Assembly (NCBI GenBank): GCA_944472155.2
Contig: OX235272.1
Span: 15,360,354-15,424,353, forward strand
From: Trichobilharzia szidati
Lineage: Eukaryota; Platyhelminthes; Trematoda; Strigeidida; Schistosomatidae
Length of the DNA: 64,000 nt
Reading direction: 5' to 3'
Made by a program: the position numbers and the translations under genes. Position 1 is the first letter of the stretch. Every line of letters starts with the position of its first letter. Positions 32,733 through 44,539 of this stretch are shown here, one piece after another. The notes beneath the pieces are model-generated. The model had not been told where the DNA came from and made no database searches. It saw nothing but the letters and a program-made list of their open reading frames with translations.

Positions 32733-33575
32733 TTGAGAAAAAAATTTTCAAAAGAATGGACACGGAACAAAGAGTACTCCTTTTGATTAAATTCATCATC
32801 AGGTTCTACAGTTATTTATACATTATAGTGAATGAATGAATGAATTAGTCTTATGAACGATATTAATGTTGTTTAAATAACATCGAATCAATAATACTTC
32901 ACGTCTTATTCTCTACACGACCGATGGTGCTACCTCGACTGAAAGATGAAGTACCTAGACTAGCCACTTCAAATTGTATCTACCAATTCAACTGCTCTTG
33001 TGGAGCGAGTTATATCGGCCGTTGATCTAGGAACTGGATTTTTCGTGCTCGCTAGGGAACATCTCCCATTATGGCTAAGTTAAGGTGTACTTAAAACCAT
33101 CAACATTTCGATATTGGACCATCTGGTGCAAACTGGTCACAAAGCCAGCCAGCGTAGAAGAATCCTTCTCTATCATCTACCAGGTGCCTAACAAAATACC
33201 AAAATCGTCGAAGCACCGCCTGCTCCAAACAGCAGAGGCTATTGCAATTCGCCTCAAACAATCAGTGCTCTTTGTTCAAAAGAAACAAGTCCAGCCACTA
33301 CTACTGCCTTGGCCGGCCTTCAGTAGAAACTATAAACTCAAGAATTTGTACTATTATCTTTCATAATTCTTCTGACATTCAGTTTATTTGATGTTGATGC
33401 TGTTCAGCTGTAATCTATCAATATTATTGATTTGATGTTATTTAAACAACATTAATGTTGTTCATAAGACTAATTCATTCATTCATTATAATGTATATAT
33501 AATTGTAGAACCTGATGATGAATTTATCGAAAAGAGTACTCTTTGTTCCGTGTCCGTTCTTTTGAAAATTTTAAT
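32733..33575. mobile_element. PLE-B remnant between inverted repeats
   Basis: Arms of about 160 nt (32733-32895 and 33410-33575) are reverse complements. The spacer holds a plus-strand GIY-YIG remnant: FNCSCGASYIGR near 33000, then a C-terminal part (IYQVPNKIPKSSKHRLLQTA, VLFVQKKQVQPLL) at 33170-33300. This CSCG-type nuclease differs from the CMNC type of PLE-A and resembles the 42 kb copy. The right arm has a good hammerhead-like fold. Confidence 0.8.
33508..33548 (+). ncRNA. Hammerhead-like ribozyme fold of PLE-B
   Basis: GAAC, CTGATGA core, short segment TGAATTTATC (2-bp stem II after a bulged T), GAAA core, then GTTC pairing with GAAC. Between them AAAGAGTACTCTTT is a perfect 14-nt palindrome, able to form stem III between two molecules. 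In the left arm (about 32763-32815, minus) the G of GAAA is lost. Confidence 0.55.
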
Positions 33576-34038
33576 GGGCATTTTTAATCAGTTAAAAATT
33601 TTTCCCTTTTTTTTGGTTTTGACTTCTGTGTTATTTAGTGTCAAAGTTTCAAGCATTTCTTCTTAGCTGTCAGAGCTACCACTGATTCTCTATAGGGCAT
33701 ATATGACTGATTGATAAGTTAACGCTCAACTAAGCATAAGAGTAAGCTGTATCGGCCTGCTGTACTAAAGAGTATCGTATAAACAAAGATTAAAACATTG
33801 AAAGAGTAGCAATATTTTAGAGAAATATGAGTGAAAATGCAAATAACTTTTATTTAGGTTGTTCAGAATTCCAAAGTTAATGGAAAGTGAACAATTTTAT
33901 CTGAATCCCTAAGGCACTCACTGATTTAGAAGATACCCTCCATTCTAGCTAGGCAGTATGCACTTCTTAACCTCGTATTAAAGAACATAGTGAATAATAA
34001 ATCTTCTAAGTGACATTTTGTTGATACTGGTCTAAACT

Positions 34039-35178
34039 TTGCTGGTTGGTTTAGTTGTGGAGCTTTCGTCGTCCTTCTGGAAAACATCCACTTTCAGCGC
34101 AATATTTAGTATAAAGTGAAATGATTTACATTTCTTCATGAGTGATAGAATTGCGTCTCCCGGAAACCATCTTTCCATATGTACTGACGATTTTCTATTG
34201 ACTTGGATTTTGAACTTTCTGGTCACCTGATTTACTTTTTATTAGTTGGTATATTTCGTCTATATTAACGTGCTTGTTAGTTGCATTCTCGTTTGAGTAC
34301 CAGGCTTCTAGGAATTCCCTGACTGCACTTTTGGTGTTTCCTCTGTCTAAAATTCCGACATTATCCCAATCAAATTGATGACCAGAATTGTCTATATGCA
34401 TTAATGCTAAAGAATACATACCGTGTCTTTTCACAACTGATTTGTGTTCTTGGATCCTAATTCGAAGGGGACACCCACTTTGGCCGATGTAATGCTTATT
34501 GCAGTTCATACAATCTATTTTGTAAATGGTATTAATTTTACCCCCATTTTCTGTTGGATCTTTTGGTTTGCATAAAATCGAATTAAGCGATTTGACTGGC
34601 TTGTGTTCTATATCTATATCAAACGGTTTCAGTATTCTAGCTGCTATTTCAGAGATATTTCTCATGTATGGTAGAATGAATTATCTTGTGGTCTTTGATG
34701 ATGGTTTCTTGTTGGTGTTTTGATTCGATTTTAAACACTTTTTGATGAAATTTTGAAGACCGTTTGTAGGTATTTTTCTTCCATTCTTTACAACTCTGGT
34801 GTGCTACAGTGTGTTTGAACTCTTTTAAACAATGTCTGCACACAGTTTTGTTTGTGAGTAATTGGATTATTGCTAGTATAGTTGAGTATTTGATCTGTGT
34901 GCGTTGATTTTCTATATACTTGTATTTCTAAATCTCCTGTGTTGGTTCTCCTGATTAAGACATCTAAAAGTGGGATTTTGTCATCTAATTCTTCTTCTCT
35001 TGTGAATATGATGTCTTCAAATATGTTGCTTATTAATTTATGGGTATATTCTAAATCACATTTCTTTTAATTATTACAAATGTATCATCAACGTAAGGTA
35101 TCCAGATTTTCGGTTTAATTATCGGTAGAGCTATTCATTTTAATCTTTGCATAACAGCTTCAGCTGTTAATCCTGATA
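34039..35178 (-). mobile_element. PLE-A copy with 11-bp target-site duplication
   Basis: Direct repeats TGGTCTAAACT at 34028-34038 and 35179-35189 bound it. On the minus strand it reads from the RT catalytic box (YVDDTFVII, near 35085) through the connector to a complete GIY-YIG region (CMNCNKHYIGQSGCPLRIRI, LDRGNTKSAVREFLEAWYS, NKHVNIDEIYQLIKSKSGDQ). It is 5' truncated in the RT and has a degenerate hammerhead tail (CTGAAAGTGGATG core) at about 34055-34115. Open frame at 34195-34665. Confidence 0.87.
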
Positions 35179-35439
35179 TGGTCTAAACTATTCGACACTG
35201 TCATTGGAAAATACACTTTATTGTTAGAGACTAAGCAATCACACTTTATGTACTGTTATGCAACTTACGTTGGAGAAAGAAAGACCAAATATGCGGTATA
35301 AAATGATGTCATTCAATTATACAGGCTCTTATCAGCTGCAAACTACCTGGAATTACAATGCTGATAAAAATGACAATAACATACTTCCATGTTTGAATGG
35401 AAGTAGAGAAAATATCATAAAGTCAATGCATACGAAATG

Positions 35440-36070
35440 CAAAAGCATTACACGGCGAGAAACACATTCATCAACCTGAAACCAATCTGGAAATCTTCCG
35501 CTGTCACTCCTCAACATCAACAACGAAATTCGGATTTTCAATACAAACGTCAGTCAAGTCAGTCAGTTCTTCTATACGGATGGATCAGAAACTTGGCGGC
35601 GGGTCACAAAGAATGAGTATTTCCAACAGCCTGTTGCACACCTTTATCAACAACTAACTAACTGTCTTCACTGGCTCTATACTGAAGATCAGATGGCCGC
35701 CGGAAAGAACAAGAACCAACAAGAAACAAACTATGGGAACAAACAAACGAAACAAGAAGCAACCACTCAACAAATATGCAGGAGAAAGTGGAGATGGATT
35801 GGACACTCACTGGCTGAGGAGGCCACTCGCTGGGTGACATCGCGCGTGAGGCCAACGCTCGAGTGAAACCCGGAAGGGAAGCGGCGGCGAGTGGGACGTC
35901 AGTGGAAGGGTGACATGGAGGAGATCGTGTGAAGAGGAGCTGAAACAGTATGGACTAACATGGATGCAGGTGAAAAGGACAGCAGAAGCCAGAAGCAAGT
36001 GGAGACGTGTAGTTGAAGCCCTATGTTCCACTAGGAACCCAAGGGAAAAATAATTATAATAATAATACAA
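35440..36070 (+). mobile_element. RTE-A LINE, 5'-truncated copy
   Basis: Starts at ETHSST-equivalent text near 35455 and ends with the standard A-type 3' end and AAT tail near 36065. No convincing target-site duplication was seen. Confidence 0.85.
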
Positions 36071-36839
36071 TTTTTAGTTTAAGTTATCATCAATTATTAT
36101 GCTTTTAACTGGTGGTGGTAGCTTAACTCATGCGTTAACTTTGCAACATTTTCTCTGTTTACCACTCAAGCATTGAAGTATGTTGCTGTCAATTTTTATA
36201 ACCATTTCAATTTCGGGCAGTTTACAGATGATGAGAAGCTGTGAAATAGAATGGTGATAGGATTTTGTACTGCGAATTTCACCTTTCTTTATTTTTTCGA
36301 AATTTATCAAGTCAACCAAGTGTTTGAAACTCACGTTAGAGGTTACTTCTCAAACTATTTCGATTTTATTGAAATTTCAAGCGGTGACTGATCTCTCTCA
36401 CTCAGTATTTAATATTGTTACTGTTTGGTAAAGAACAGTGTGGTCTATCCCCGATAATGCCTAATCTCCTTATATGAATAGATATTCATTAGAATCAGAA
36501 TTTAAAGAGTCGAAATACTAATGAAGTTTGTAGCCTACATAATGAAACATAAAAGTGATTGATTCAGTAATTACTGATGTGTTTTCAGATGACGAACGTG
36601 TAAGACATCAAATTACTGAATTTTGCATCATATAAGCGGTTTCCATAGGTGACCGTCAAACGTTATTCTGTGATCTAGTGAACGTTTGTAGGAGAAGGGA
36701 GTTTATTTTCAGTTCTGATAGGCCACAATATCACATTTAAGCCTATGGATGTTGTTTACAGATGATTAACCAGTGACAGATTTTAGTTTATATTGTACTG
36801 CAAGTCAGCTGACAGTACGTGTGCTATGTAATGATAAAC
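36071..36839. other. Unannotated sequence
   Basis: Contains a 68-codon minus frame (36128-36334) with no family match and no clear splice borders. It could hide an upstream exon of the ligand gene, but I cannot support one. Confidence 0.4.
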
Positions 36840-38305
36840 TCGATAATTCCATATTAGTTTGTTTATTAGATGTATCACACAGTCAGTGAAACAGTATTAT
36901 TTACTGGATGACGTTTCGAACGAAATTTATTGTTCATAATCACTCCATCAATTGTAATCACACGACTTTGTCACTTGAGTTTTATAGTTTTCTCCTATTC
37001 CAGATATCTGGGACAGGTGTTGAATCATTCCTACTACATGTATTTGCAGTTGATTTGATAGACAAACCTTCTGTTATCAATCTCTCCTGCGACATTAGAT
37101 TTTAAAACTGTTATCCTATCCCATCCAGCCTATTGTATGGTTGTGTGTAACTGCATGTAGTGAGTGTTGTAGCTGAACTATTCTCTGGATTTCTTATCTT
37201 ATTTGGATCAACCAATCTAGATTTTGCTAACTTTTTATGTTCAGCTAGTCTGACTGCCCCTGTTCTTCTAGTTTGACGTATGTATTTGACCTGACAATCA
37301 TTGCAGACAGGGTATTAGATAATATATTTGTAAAACTTGGGCACTGTGGTACTAAGTAATTCCATATTAGTTTGTTTATTAGGTATATCACACAGTGAAA
37401 CAGTATTATTTACTGGATGGCGTTTCGAACAAAATTTATTGTTCATAATCATATCAACTAGATAAACTAAATTAGATAAACTAAATTGTTTTGTTTTAAA
37501 GGCTCTACAGGATCCTTTAACTGACAAAGCTTGTTTCTAATTGAGTTTGTGGGTTTGAATGCCACTTTTATTCCTTCGGAGGTTCCTTTCTTGTATGGAA
37601 TTACTACTGATGATTTAGATTTTTATTGCTGGTGTCGTCATTAACATTATTATTATTATCACTATTATTATTATAATTATTATTGTCATTTTCACTATCG
37701 CTATTATCATTATTTTTACATTTCCTTACATATTTCCTGACTAGTTTATCCGGGTAATTATTAAGTTTCAAGGCTTCTTTTATGTGTATCACTTCCAGCC
37801 TTAGATTTTCCTTGGTACTACTTAGTTTTTGTGCTCTGTCATTTAAACATTTCACCAATCCTATTTTTACTGTCCTCAAGTGGCACTTTTGTCCTAAGTT
37901 CGAGTTCTTGGTCAGAAATGAGTTCGTTTCTGACTACCTCCATAGCCATATTTATTGGTATACGTGTGTATAAACTGACAGTGTCAAAAACTAACCATTT
38001 TTTCTTCATTATCTAATTATAAATTATGCAATCTGTGTTTAAACATTTCTGTGTCATTTAAAAAAATGATTCATCACCTGTCCCCGATATCTGGAAAATT
38101 CTACTACCCATACGACAAATAGGAGAAAACAAAGAAAACTATAAAACTCAAGTTTCGAAGTCATGTGATCACAATTGATATGATTATGAACAATAATAAA
38201 TTTTGTTCAAAACGTCATCCAGTAAATAATACTGTTTCACTAAATGTGTGATATATCTAACAAACAAACTAATATGGAATTACTTACTACCACAGTGCCC
38301 AAGTT
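36840..38305. mobile_element. PLE-C remnants with direct and inverted terminal copies
   Basis: A roughly 120-nt unit (TTCCATATTAGTTTGTTTAT ... TTATTGTTCATAATCA) occurs direct at about 36848-36955 and 37350-37460 and inverted at about 38168-38305. Between the last two, a minus-strand segment encodes VKIGLVKCLNDRAQKLSSTK then LRLEVIHIKEALKLNNYP, which fits the PLE connector after the RT, followed by an Asn/Asp-rich run. A SINE-A copy inserts just beyond, at 38314-38541. Confidence 0.62.
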
Positions 38306-38313
38306 TTACACAT

Positions 38314-38541
38314 TTTTTCCATCACGTTCCCCAGTGGAACATAGGGCTTCAAGCTAGTGGCTTGAAGTTTCTGTAGCAGTGTTTATTTCAACAGGATGGG
38401 GTTGCTAGCCTCATTTCCAACCTCTCCTCTTTACCGGCATTATTTATGGCTTAGCTTAGCAAAGGAGTGCGTCGGCCGGGGATCGAACCCCGGACCATGT
38501 GCATGGTCGGCGAGCGTCCTAACCGCTATGCCATCGACGCA
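38314..38541 (-). mobile_element. SINE-A copy (14-bp target-site duplication)
   Basis: Repeats CAAGTTTTACACAT at 38300-38313 and 38542-38555. Reverse orientation, head at the right end (CCATCGACGCA), tail at the left. Inserted beside the PLE-C terminal unit. Confidence 0.9.
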
Positions 38542-38689
38542 CAAGTTTTACACATATATTGGTAAACTGGGTAGTTCACTAATTTTATTTATCATCTCCA
38601 GAATACGTGTGAGTGAATATTCTCATTTTTGCAAATGCTCGTTTCTTAGGATTTCATTGATTTCAAGTTTTATTTCATGAAGATGCAAC

Positions 38690-38960
38690 AGTAGTTAGTG
38701 AACTGTTGAAAAGCTTGGAGTACCAGATGGCTGTTTAGCTACTAACGGTTCGTCATGAATTCCACAAACTTGAATATAGTGTGAACTAGTGATGGATTGC
38801 GCTATGGACTCAATGAATTCTATTAAGTAAGACGTGACTGTTGATTCTCATTGGTGAAATTCACTGACGCCTGAGCCATGTTACACACTGATAGAAGTTA
38901 GAAACAAGATGTCATTGGATTTCAGCTGGCCCAGTAGCTAGACAGTAACCCGAAGGCCTA
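38690..38960 (-). mobile_element. SINE-H copy, decayed
   Basis: Reverse order AACTGTTGAAAAGCTTGGAG, TGGCTGTTTAGCTACTAACG, then GGATTGCGCTATGGACTC. The tRNA boxes are lost. Confidence 0.4.
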
Positions 38961-38984
38961 GAAATTGACTTCTGGTGAGACGAT

Positions 38985-39300
38985 ATGTTAGCTGGCTGGC
39001 TGGATTCAACATAGAACTTGGCACCGAAGTGCACCAGTTCCAGTTGCCACGTTCCAAAGAGCACACAAACGTAGACAAGAAAATGAGTGAAGAGAATCAA
39101 TGGAGTTTTGACAAGTATAAGAGTGAAACAGAATGAGTAATGGTAGAAAGGACTATGAGACTGAATAATACAGAGACTGAATACATCTGCGTAAGCCATT
39201 GGCAACGATTTTCAGCCATGTCACCTATTGTCTCCAGCCATTGATTCTTAGAGTCCTGATGGCCCCAACCCGGAAGTCTGCATCTCTGCATGTTAGCGCT
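38985..39300 (-). mobile_element. LINE-D fragment
   Basis: Reverse strand shares the block before the RT end seen at 59170 (CATAGAACTT near 39010) and a C-terminal WLETIGDMAENRCQW near 39220. Low identity. Confidence 0.45.
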
Positions 39301-39486
39301 ATTGATGATTCCAAAACTAGCAGGGTATATTTATCGACAGTTGTCTAGTTTTCACTGGCTCATGAACTTCTTTATAACGGATGTTATTCTATGGTAATAT
39401 TCCTGTCAATAATGCAAAAACTGGCTAATATCGTCTAAACACAAGGATCACTGTCCAATGACCCAATTAATACAGACGTTCCATTT

Positions 39487-39513
39487 GTATATATATATAT
39501 ATATATACATATA
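39487..39513. repeat. (AT)n microsatellite
   Basis: Short TA dinucleotide run. Similar TA runs lie at 26117-26148 and 26776-26800 inside the long inverted arms. Confidence 0.8.
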
Positions 39514-39954
39514 TCGATATTGGCCCAGTGAGGGCCTATTTGTTTCCATGTCTCATTTTATATATACATTTCGCTGTCCGGGTACAATTTGACCTTAACA
39601 AAGCGACAGTAAATTTTTCACACGTGAATCTACTCCACATACATAACTTGTTATTGTCTCACTATCGTTACAAATATTTATAGGTTATACATACCACGAG
39701 TATTTAAGTAAGTAAAGTATTACAAAAACAAAAATATTTTTATTAATTACTGACAGTTTTATTTATGACTTCATACATAATTTGAACAGATAATTTATTT
39801 ATATGATTGATACAAAGTACGAATATTTTATTCATATCTTGAGTTATGCAGGAACTTGTAACGAATCTCAGTGTAGATTTAATCACCAAGTAAGCGGAGA
39901 CAACAGTTAGACATGACTCACTAGCATTAGTCATCTGAGAGAATTTCAAGTTAT

Positions 39955-40460
39955 TATCACCATCGGGAATCCAGGGTGTATTGGACAGTTGTTTCGTCCT
40001 GGTTTGGGACTCTTCATCAGTCAGTACTCAAACGACAGTGTTTATTCTCAGGACCTTCCGGTTACAAGGCGATCGATCACGTAGACTATCCACCTCACCG
40101 GGACCCAATTTCTTAACTCATGCTACCTCTTGATCAAACTTATAACCACTCAAATTACTGAAAACTGACACCTGATAATTAATCTGATGCTCATTAGCGA
40201 TCGGCTTGTATAGAAGAAATTTCCTGGCGTTCTAGTGAGAAGTAGTAAGGGGCATAATTCAAGTTAGTCAGGCAGGAGAACACTTACTCACTTGTGAGTA
40301 TATATTGGTGGTAGAAGTGCCAGTGGCTAAATGGTTTACGACGTTTACTTTGTAAAAGGGAAGTCATGGGGTCGGAAGGTCGGTGGGTGGGTGTGTTCTG
40401 ATAAATCGCTCCAAAGTGAGACGAAGTATATCGTAGGAGGAAATAGAAAAGTCTAGTTGC
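39955..40460. mobile_element. Pair of decayed SINE-H copies, opposite orientation
   Basis: 39955-40130 reverse (hammerhead-like segment ACTGATGAAGAGTCCCAAAC on the minus strand near 40015); 40160-40460 forward, strongly decayed, with GTGCCAGTGGCTAAATGG. Confidence 0.6.
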
Positions 40461-40514
40461 CAACATTAGTGCTAGGTATACAAGTTCCATTTGTTTAATG
40501 CACGCTGTGAAATA

Positions 40515-40945
40515 TCTTAATTATTATTATTGTTCCCTTTGGTTCCTAGTGGAACATAGGGCTTCAACTGCACGTCTCCACTTGCTCCTGTCTTCTGCCG
40601 TACTATTCACCTACATCCATGTTAGTCCATACTGTTTCAACTCCTCTTAACACGATCTCCTCCATGTCACCCTTGCAATATCGCCGCTTCCCTTTCGGGT
40701 TCCACTCGAGCTTTGGCCTGACGCGCGATACCACCCAACGGCCTCCTCAGCCAGTGAGTGTCCAATCCATCTCCACTTTCTCCTGCATATTTGTTGGGCG
40801 ATTGGTTCTTGTTTGTTTTGTTTGTTCCCATAGTTTGTTTCTTGTTGGTTGTTCTTTCCGGCCATCTGATCTTCAGTATAGAGAAAAGACAGTTGTTGAT
40901 AAATGTCTGCAACAGGCTGTTGGAAATATTCTTGGTGACCTGAAG
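40515..40945 (-). mobile_element. RTE-A LINE, short 5'-truncated copy
   Basis: 3' end at about 40530 and C-terminal text (SKWRWIGHSLAEEA-like) up to about 40940, with a few deletions. Confidence 0.82.
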
Positions 40946-41167
40946 ATATTTCAGATAAGTTTATTTGTTTCTTTTATCCACACTACTTTGAACCTAGATT
41001 TTGTTCATATCAGTCACTGTACTACTACTATGAAAAGGCTTCTCTGCAAATTTCGCTAATCATCTGTATATTTCAGGTGGTTTATACCTAGATACTCTAA
41101 TAAACACCGTGTCGATCTAATATCTAAGACAAGAAAAGTTTCAAACTACTTCTGTTAGCCACACATA

Positions 41168-42500
41168 GAGTTGGTCAACAGCGGGATCTTGTCCTTCAGG
41201 TTATTGAACAATAATGGTAGACTAGTAAAGGCTATTCTCAGAGATGCAGCAGGGAATGTTCTATTCAGGGACTGTGATATCCTTCGTTTCATGATATCGG
41301 AAGCTAAGTCCCCTTTGAATTCCAAGCTCATGTAAAGTATCTTCTTGGATACGGTTGATAAGTCACGTTTTTTAGGATTTGAATGTATATTCTAATCTAT
41401 AAAACGTGGTGGAAATCCATTTTCTAATAGGATTTTCCTCAAGAATTATAACTCATCTTCCACAGTATCAGGGCTACATATGCGCCGAATACGAGTGGCA
41501 AGCGACCGGATCGGGTTTCGTTTCCGACCAATGGGTACCTAGCTGTAGAAATTTGTCAGTTGACCATTCCATGACAGCTTACGACAAATAGATCTCTTCA
41601 GAGTTCCATCGGTCCTCCTTAATAAGTTCACATCGAGGAAATGAATACTAGACTTGTTCTCCATTTCGATTGTGAATTTTATCGCCGGATGACAACCATT
41701 AAATACATTTAATATGTAATTCAAGTTACAATCACTATTACAAATGATAAAGGTGTCATCTACATACCTTTTATACATTTGAAAGCTTTGGATTACAGGC
41801 TTCAGCTGGCCATTTTCTAGACTGGACATAAAACAGTCCCTGATACTGTGGAAGATGAGTTATAATTCTTGAGGAAAATCCTATTAGAAAATGGATTTCC
41901 ACCACGTTTTATAGATTAGAATATACATTCAAATCCTAAAAAACGTGACTTATCAACCGTACCCAAGAAGATACTTTACATGAGCTTGGAATTCAAAGGG
42001 GACTTAGCTTCCGATATCATGAAACGAAGGATATCACAGTCCCTGAATAGAACACTCCCTGCTGCATCTCTAAAAATAGCTTTTACTAGTCTACCATTAT
42101 TGTTCAATAACCTGAAGGACAAGATCCCACTGTTGACCAACTCTGTGTGTTTACCAATTCACCAGCTAGGTATATCGGTCGTTCGACACGAGTTTTCTCC
42201 AAGAGGGTGCAAGAACACTATCCTGCATGGTTACGAAAGGGTGGAAGTGGAGCAATAAGAAGCACGATCATTGAACATCTGGTCGATAATGATCACCCTA
42301 TCTCTATAGCCTCCGCCTTTAAAGTCATCTACAAGGCAAGTAGTAATTTACCCAAATCCCTACGTACCCGACTCATCTGTATTGCTGAAGCTTTGGCTAT
42401 CGAAACAGAAAAGCCAGATCTCTGTGTACAGAAAAAGTTCGTTCAACCCCTCCCCCCAACTTTCATGGTCTTAATCCCTCTATGCTAAAGTATGGTAATC
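41168..42500. mobile_element. PLE-D fold-back copy (RT inverted against GIY-YIG)
   Basis: From 41829 downward the minus strand encodes PLE RT (YKRYVDDTFIICNSDCNLNY, then IHFLDVNLLRR) and runs into the connector to 41168. From 41833 upward the plus strand repeats the same connector (MSLEFKGDLASDIMKRRISQ) and continues into the GIY-YIG end (YIGRSTRVFSKRVQEHY, KKFVQPL) to about 42470. The shared connector forms inverted arms of about 310 nt (41168-41470, 41833-42150). Confidence 0.85.
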
Positions 42501-42699
42501 CCCAATCAGATTTTAGCTCTACCAATTTTTCATTTTTTCATTTTTGTCTATTGAATTTGTGTGAATTTGTATTCCCTTCCTTATTACGTCAGTTGTTACT
42601 TCTGTTAGGTTTAATTTTAAGGCTTAAAAATATTTGCACTAGAAAATTCCATAGTTTTATTCTTTACTATATATCGTGATATCTGTATAGGTCAAGCCG

Positions 42700-43190
42700 G
42701 TATAAAACTCTGAAGCTAAGGAAGTGAAACCAAGAAGACAAGACAGCATTGCCGATTATCATCGATGGTATTCCTGATTGCGGTGGATTGGATCATGTGG
42801 AAAACTATGGGGAGCAGGATGACAGTAATACAATGCATCAATAAGAAGACTGTAGAACTTGATTTCGCGGACGGCTTACGTCTTATGTCATATAAACTCG
42901 TAGATCTATAGGCGAAAATCCATGGGTTCTTAGATAAGACAGGCAACGAAGGCAAGACTTCAAGTGAACACCAAGAAGACGGGGACGATAAAGATAACCA
43001 ACCAGCTAACAACAACAACAAGAACCGATCACTACTATCGGAGAAATTTCGAATTATGTTACTTTAACGCACTTGGGCAGCATCGTTTCAGCTACAGGCA
43101 TCATGTATAACTACGTCAAAGCCAGGGTTGGAAAAGCAAGAGAAATACTCAGAATATAGATCAAAATTCGAATTTCCAACGTCAATTTCA
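42700..43190 (+). mobile_element. Divergent RTE fragment
   Basis: Degraded plus-strand RTE: VDWIM-equivalent DWIMWKTMGSR text, an LDFADGLRLMSYKL box near 42860, then the KI..QLT region and VKARVGKAR near 43115. No 3' end. A SINE-A lies just beyond. Confidence 0.65.
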
Positions 43191-43302
43191 AGTTGAAACA
43201 GTCAAAAATCAGTAGGGTTCCAAGGTCACGAGTGGGGGAAATACAAATAACACCATACTGTAAGGATAAATGTAGAATTTGGAGTGACGTATTACTATCA
43301 GT

Positions 43303-43530
43303 CTGCGTCGGTGGCACAGTGTTAGAATGCTCACCGAACAAGCATGTGGTCTGGGGTTCGACCGCCGGCCGGTACACTCATTTACCCCGCTAAGCCAGTA
43401 ATAAGACTGGTAAAGAGGGAAGGTTGGGCATGAGGCTATTGACTCCATCCCGTGAAAATCAACACGACTGCTACCGAAACTTAAAAGCTCTACCTTGAAG
43501 ACCTGTGTTCCATTGAGAACGTAAAGGAAT
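43303..43530 (+). mobile_element. SINE-A copy, diverged
   Basis: CGTCGGTGGCACAGTGTTAG head, TGGGCATGAGGCTATTGAC body, tail ACCTGTGTTCCATTGAGAAC. No clear target-site duplication. Confidence 0.8.
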
Positions 43531-43743
43531 TATAAAAATAATAATTACTGTTGGTACGATGGGCCACAGATCGTGATGAAGTGAAAATCTTGGTTCACTC
43601 TGGTTACTTCCCAAGCAACCATTTCCCTGCTTGAAATATTCAAATACAGCTGATATACAAGTGTTGGTTTGTAGGGATTTGATTGGTTACAGGATTTTCA
43701 TCATGAGCTGACATTAGTTATAGAACCATTGGAAAACCTGGGA

Positions 43744-43789
43744 GTACTGGACAGTTGTTTCGTCCTAGTTTGGGACTCTTCACCAGTAC
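43744..43789 (-). ncRNA. Hammerhead-like segment of SINE-H
   Basis: GTACTG, GTGAAGA, GTCC-CAAACTA-GGAC, GAAA, CAACTG, TC, CAGTAC. Stem I pairs 6 of 6 and stem II 4 of 4. The first core base (C3) is replaced. Confidence 0.55.
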
Positions 43790-44226
43790 GCACCCACCAC
43801 CACGGTTCGAACCCAGGACCTTCTGGTTACAAGGCGAGCTCGTATACCATTAAGTCACTGGGACCCGATCGAATGGTCCATGAATCCTAACTTCTGGCAA
43901 TTCACGACATAGCGCGACCCCTAACCAATGTCTTCGACCCTACAAACCAACACTTGAATATCAATGAGATGCTCATTGGCGACTGGCCCTATTCAGGTAG
44001 GTAGTTACCTGGGGTTCTAGTGAGAAGTCGTGACCAGTAGGGTGCGGCAGTTCGGGTGTGAGGACAAATACTCGCCGAAGACATTGGATAGCGGTCGCGC
44101 TATGTCGTGAATTCGTAGAAGTTAGAATTCATGGGCCATTGGATCGGGTCCCAGTGGCTTAATGGTCCACGAGCTAGCTTGCCTTGTAACCAGAAGGTCC
44201 TGGGTTAAAATCCCTGTGGTGGGTGC

Positions 44227-44272
44227 GTACTGATGAAGAGTCTCCAACTAGGACGAAACATCTGCCCAGTAC
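44227..44272 (+). ncRNA. Hammerhead-like segment of SINE-H
   Basis: GTACTG, ATGAAGA, GTCTCCAACTAGGAC, GAAA, CATCTG, CC, CAGTAC. Stem I pairs fully; the TC before it has become CC and one stem II base is changed. Confidence 0.5.
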
Positions 44273-44539
44273 TTCTGGCTTTCCAGTGGCTCTTTAACTG
44301 ATGTCAACTGGTGATCAAGCTTGAAAAAAATCAAATTCTTACAAATTAAATCTTGGAAACGGTTATTAGTCATTTGAGATGGTTCTAGGGACTATTATTG
44401 TTAACACTATTATTATTATTATTGTGATCACTAGTATTACTCATATCATTGCTTCATGATCGAGGGTTACTTAACTTATACTAAAATACGGACTGAGATT
44501 GGGTGACGTAGACTAATAAATAACAAGTCATGGGGAATT

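Larger units (their letters stand above)
43648..44335. mobile_element. SINE-H array: reverse part, tail, then full unit
   Basis: 43648-43935 reverse; 43936-43960 forward tail (CTACAAACCAACACTTGAAT) joined to the start TCAATGAGATGCTCATTGG of a full forward unit to about 44335. Hammerhead-like segments at 43744-43789 (minus) and 44227-44272 (plus). Confidence 0.82.

Noticed and set aside
36128..36334. Minus-strand 68-codon frame as the missing N-terminal exon of the Notch ligand
   Set aside because: No signal peptide, no MNNL-like Cys pattern, and no splice borders in suitable phase were visible.
37604..37879. Asn/Asp-rich minus-strand frame as a low-complexity host protein
   Set aside because: Its first half fits the PLE connector, and it lies between inverted PLE-C terminal units; the Asn/Asp part is an ATT microsatellite.
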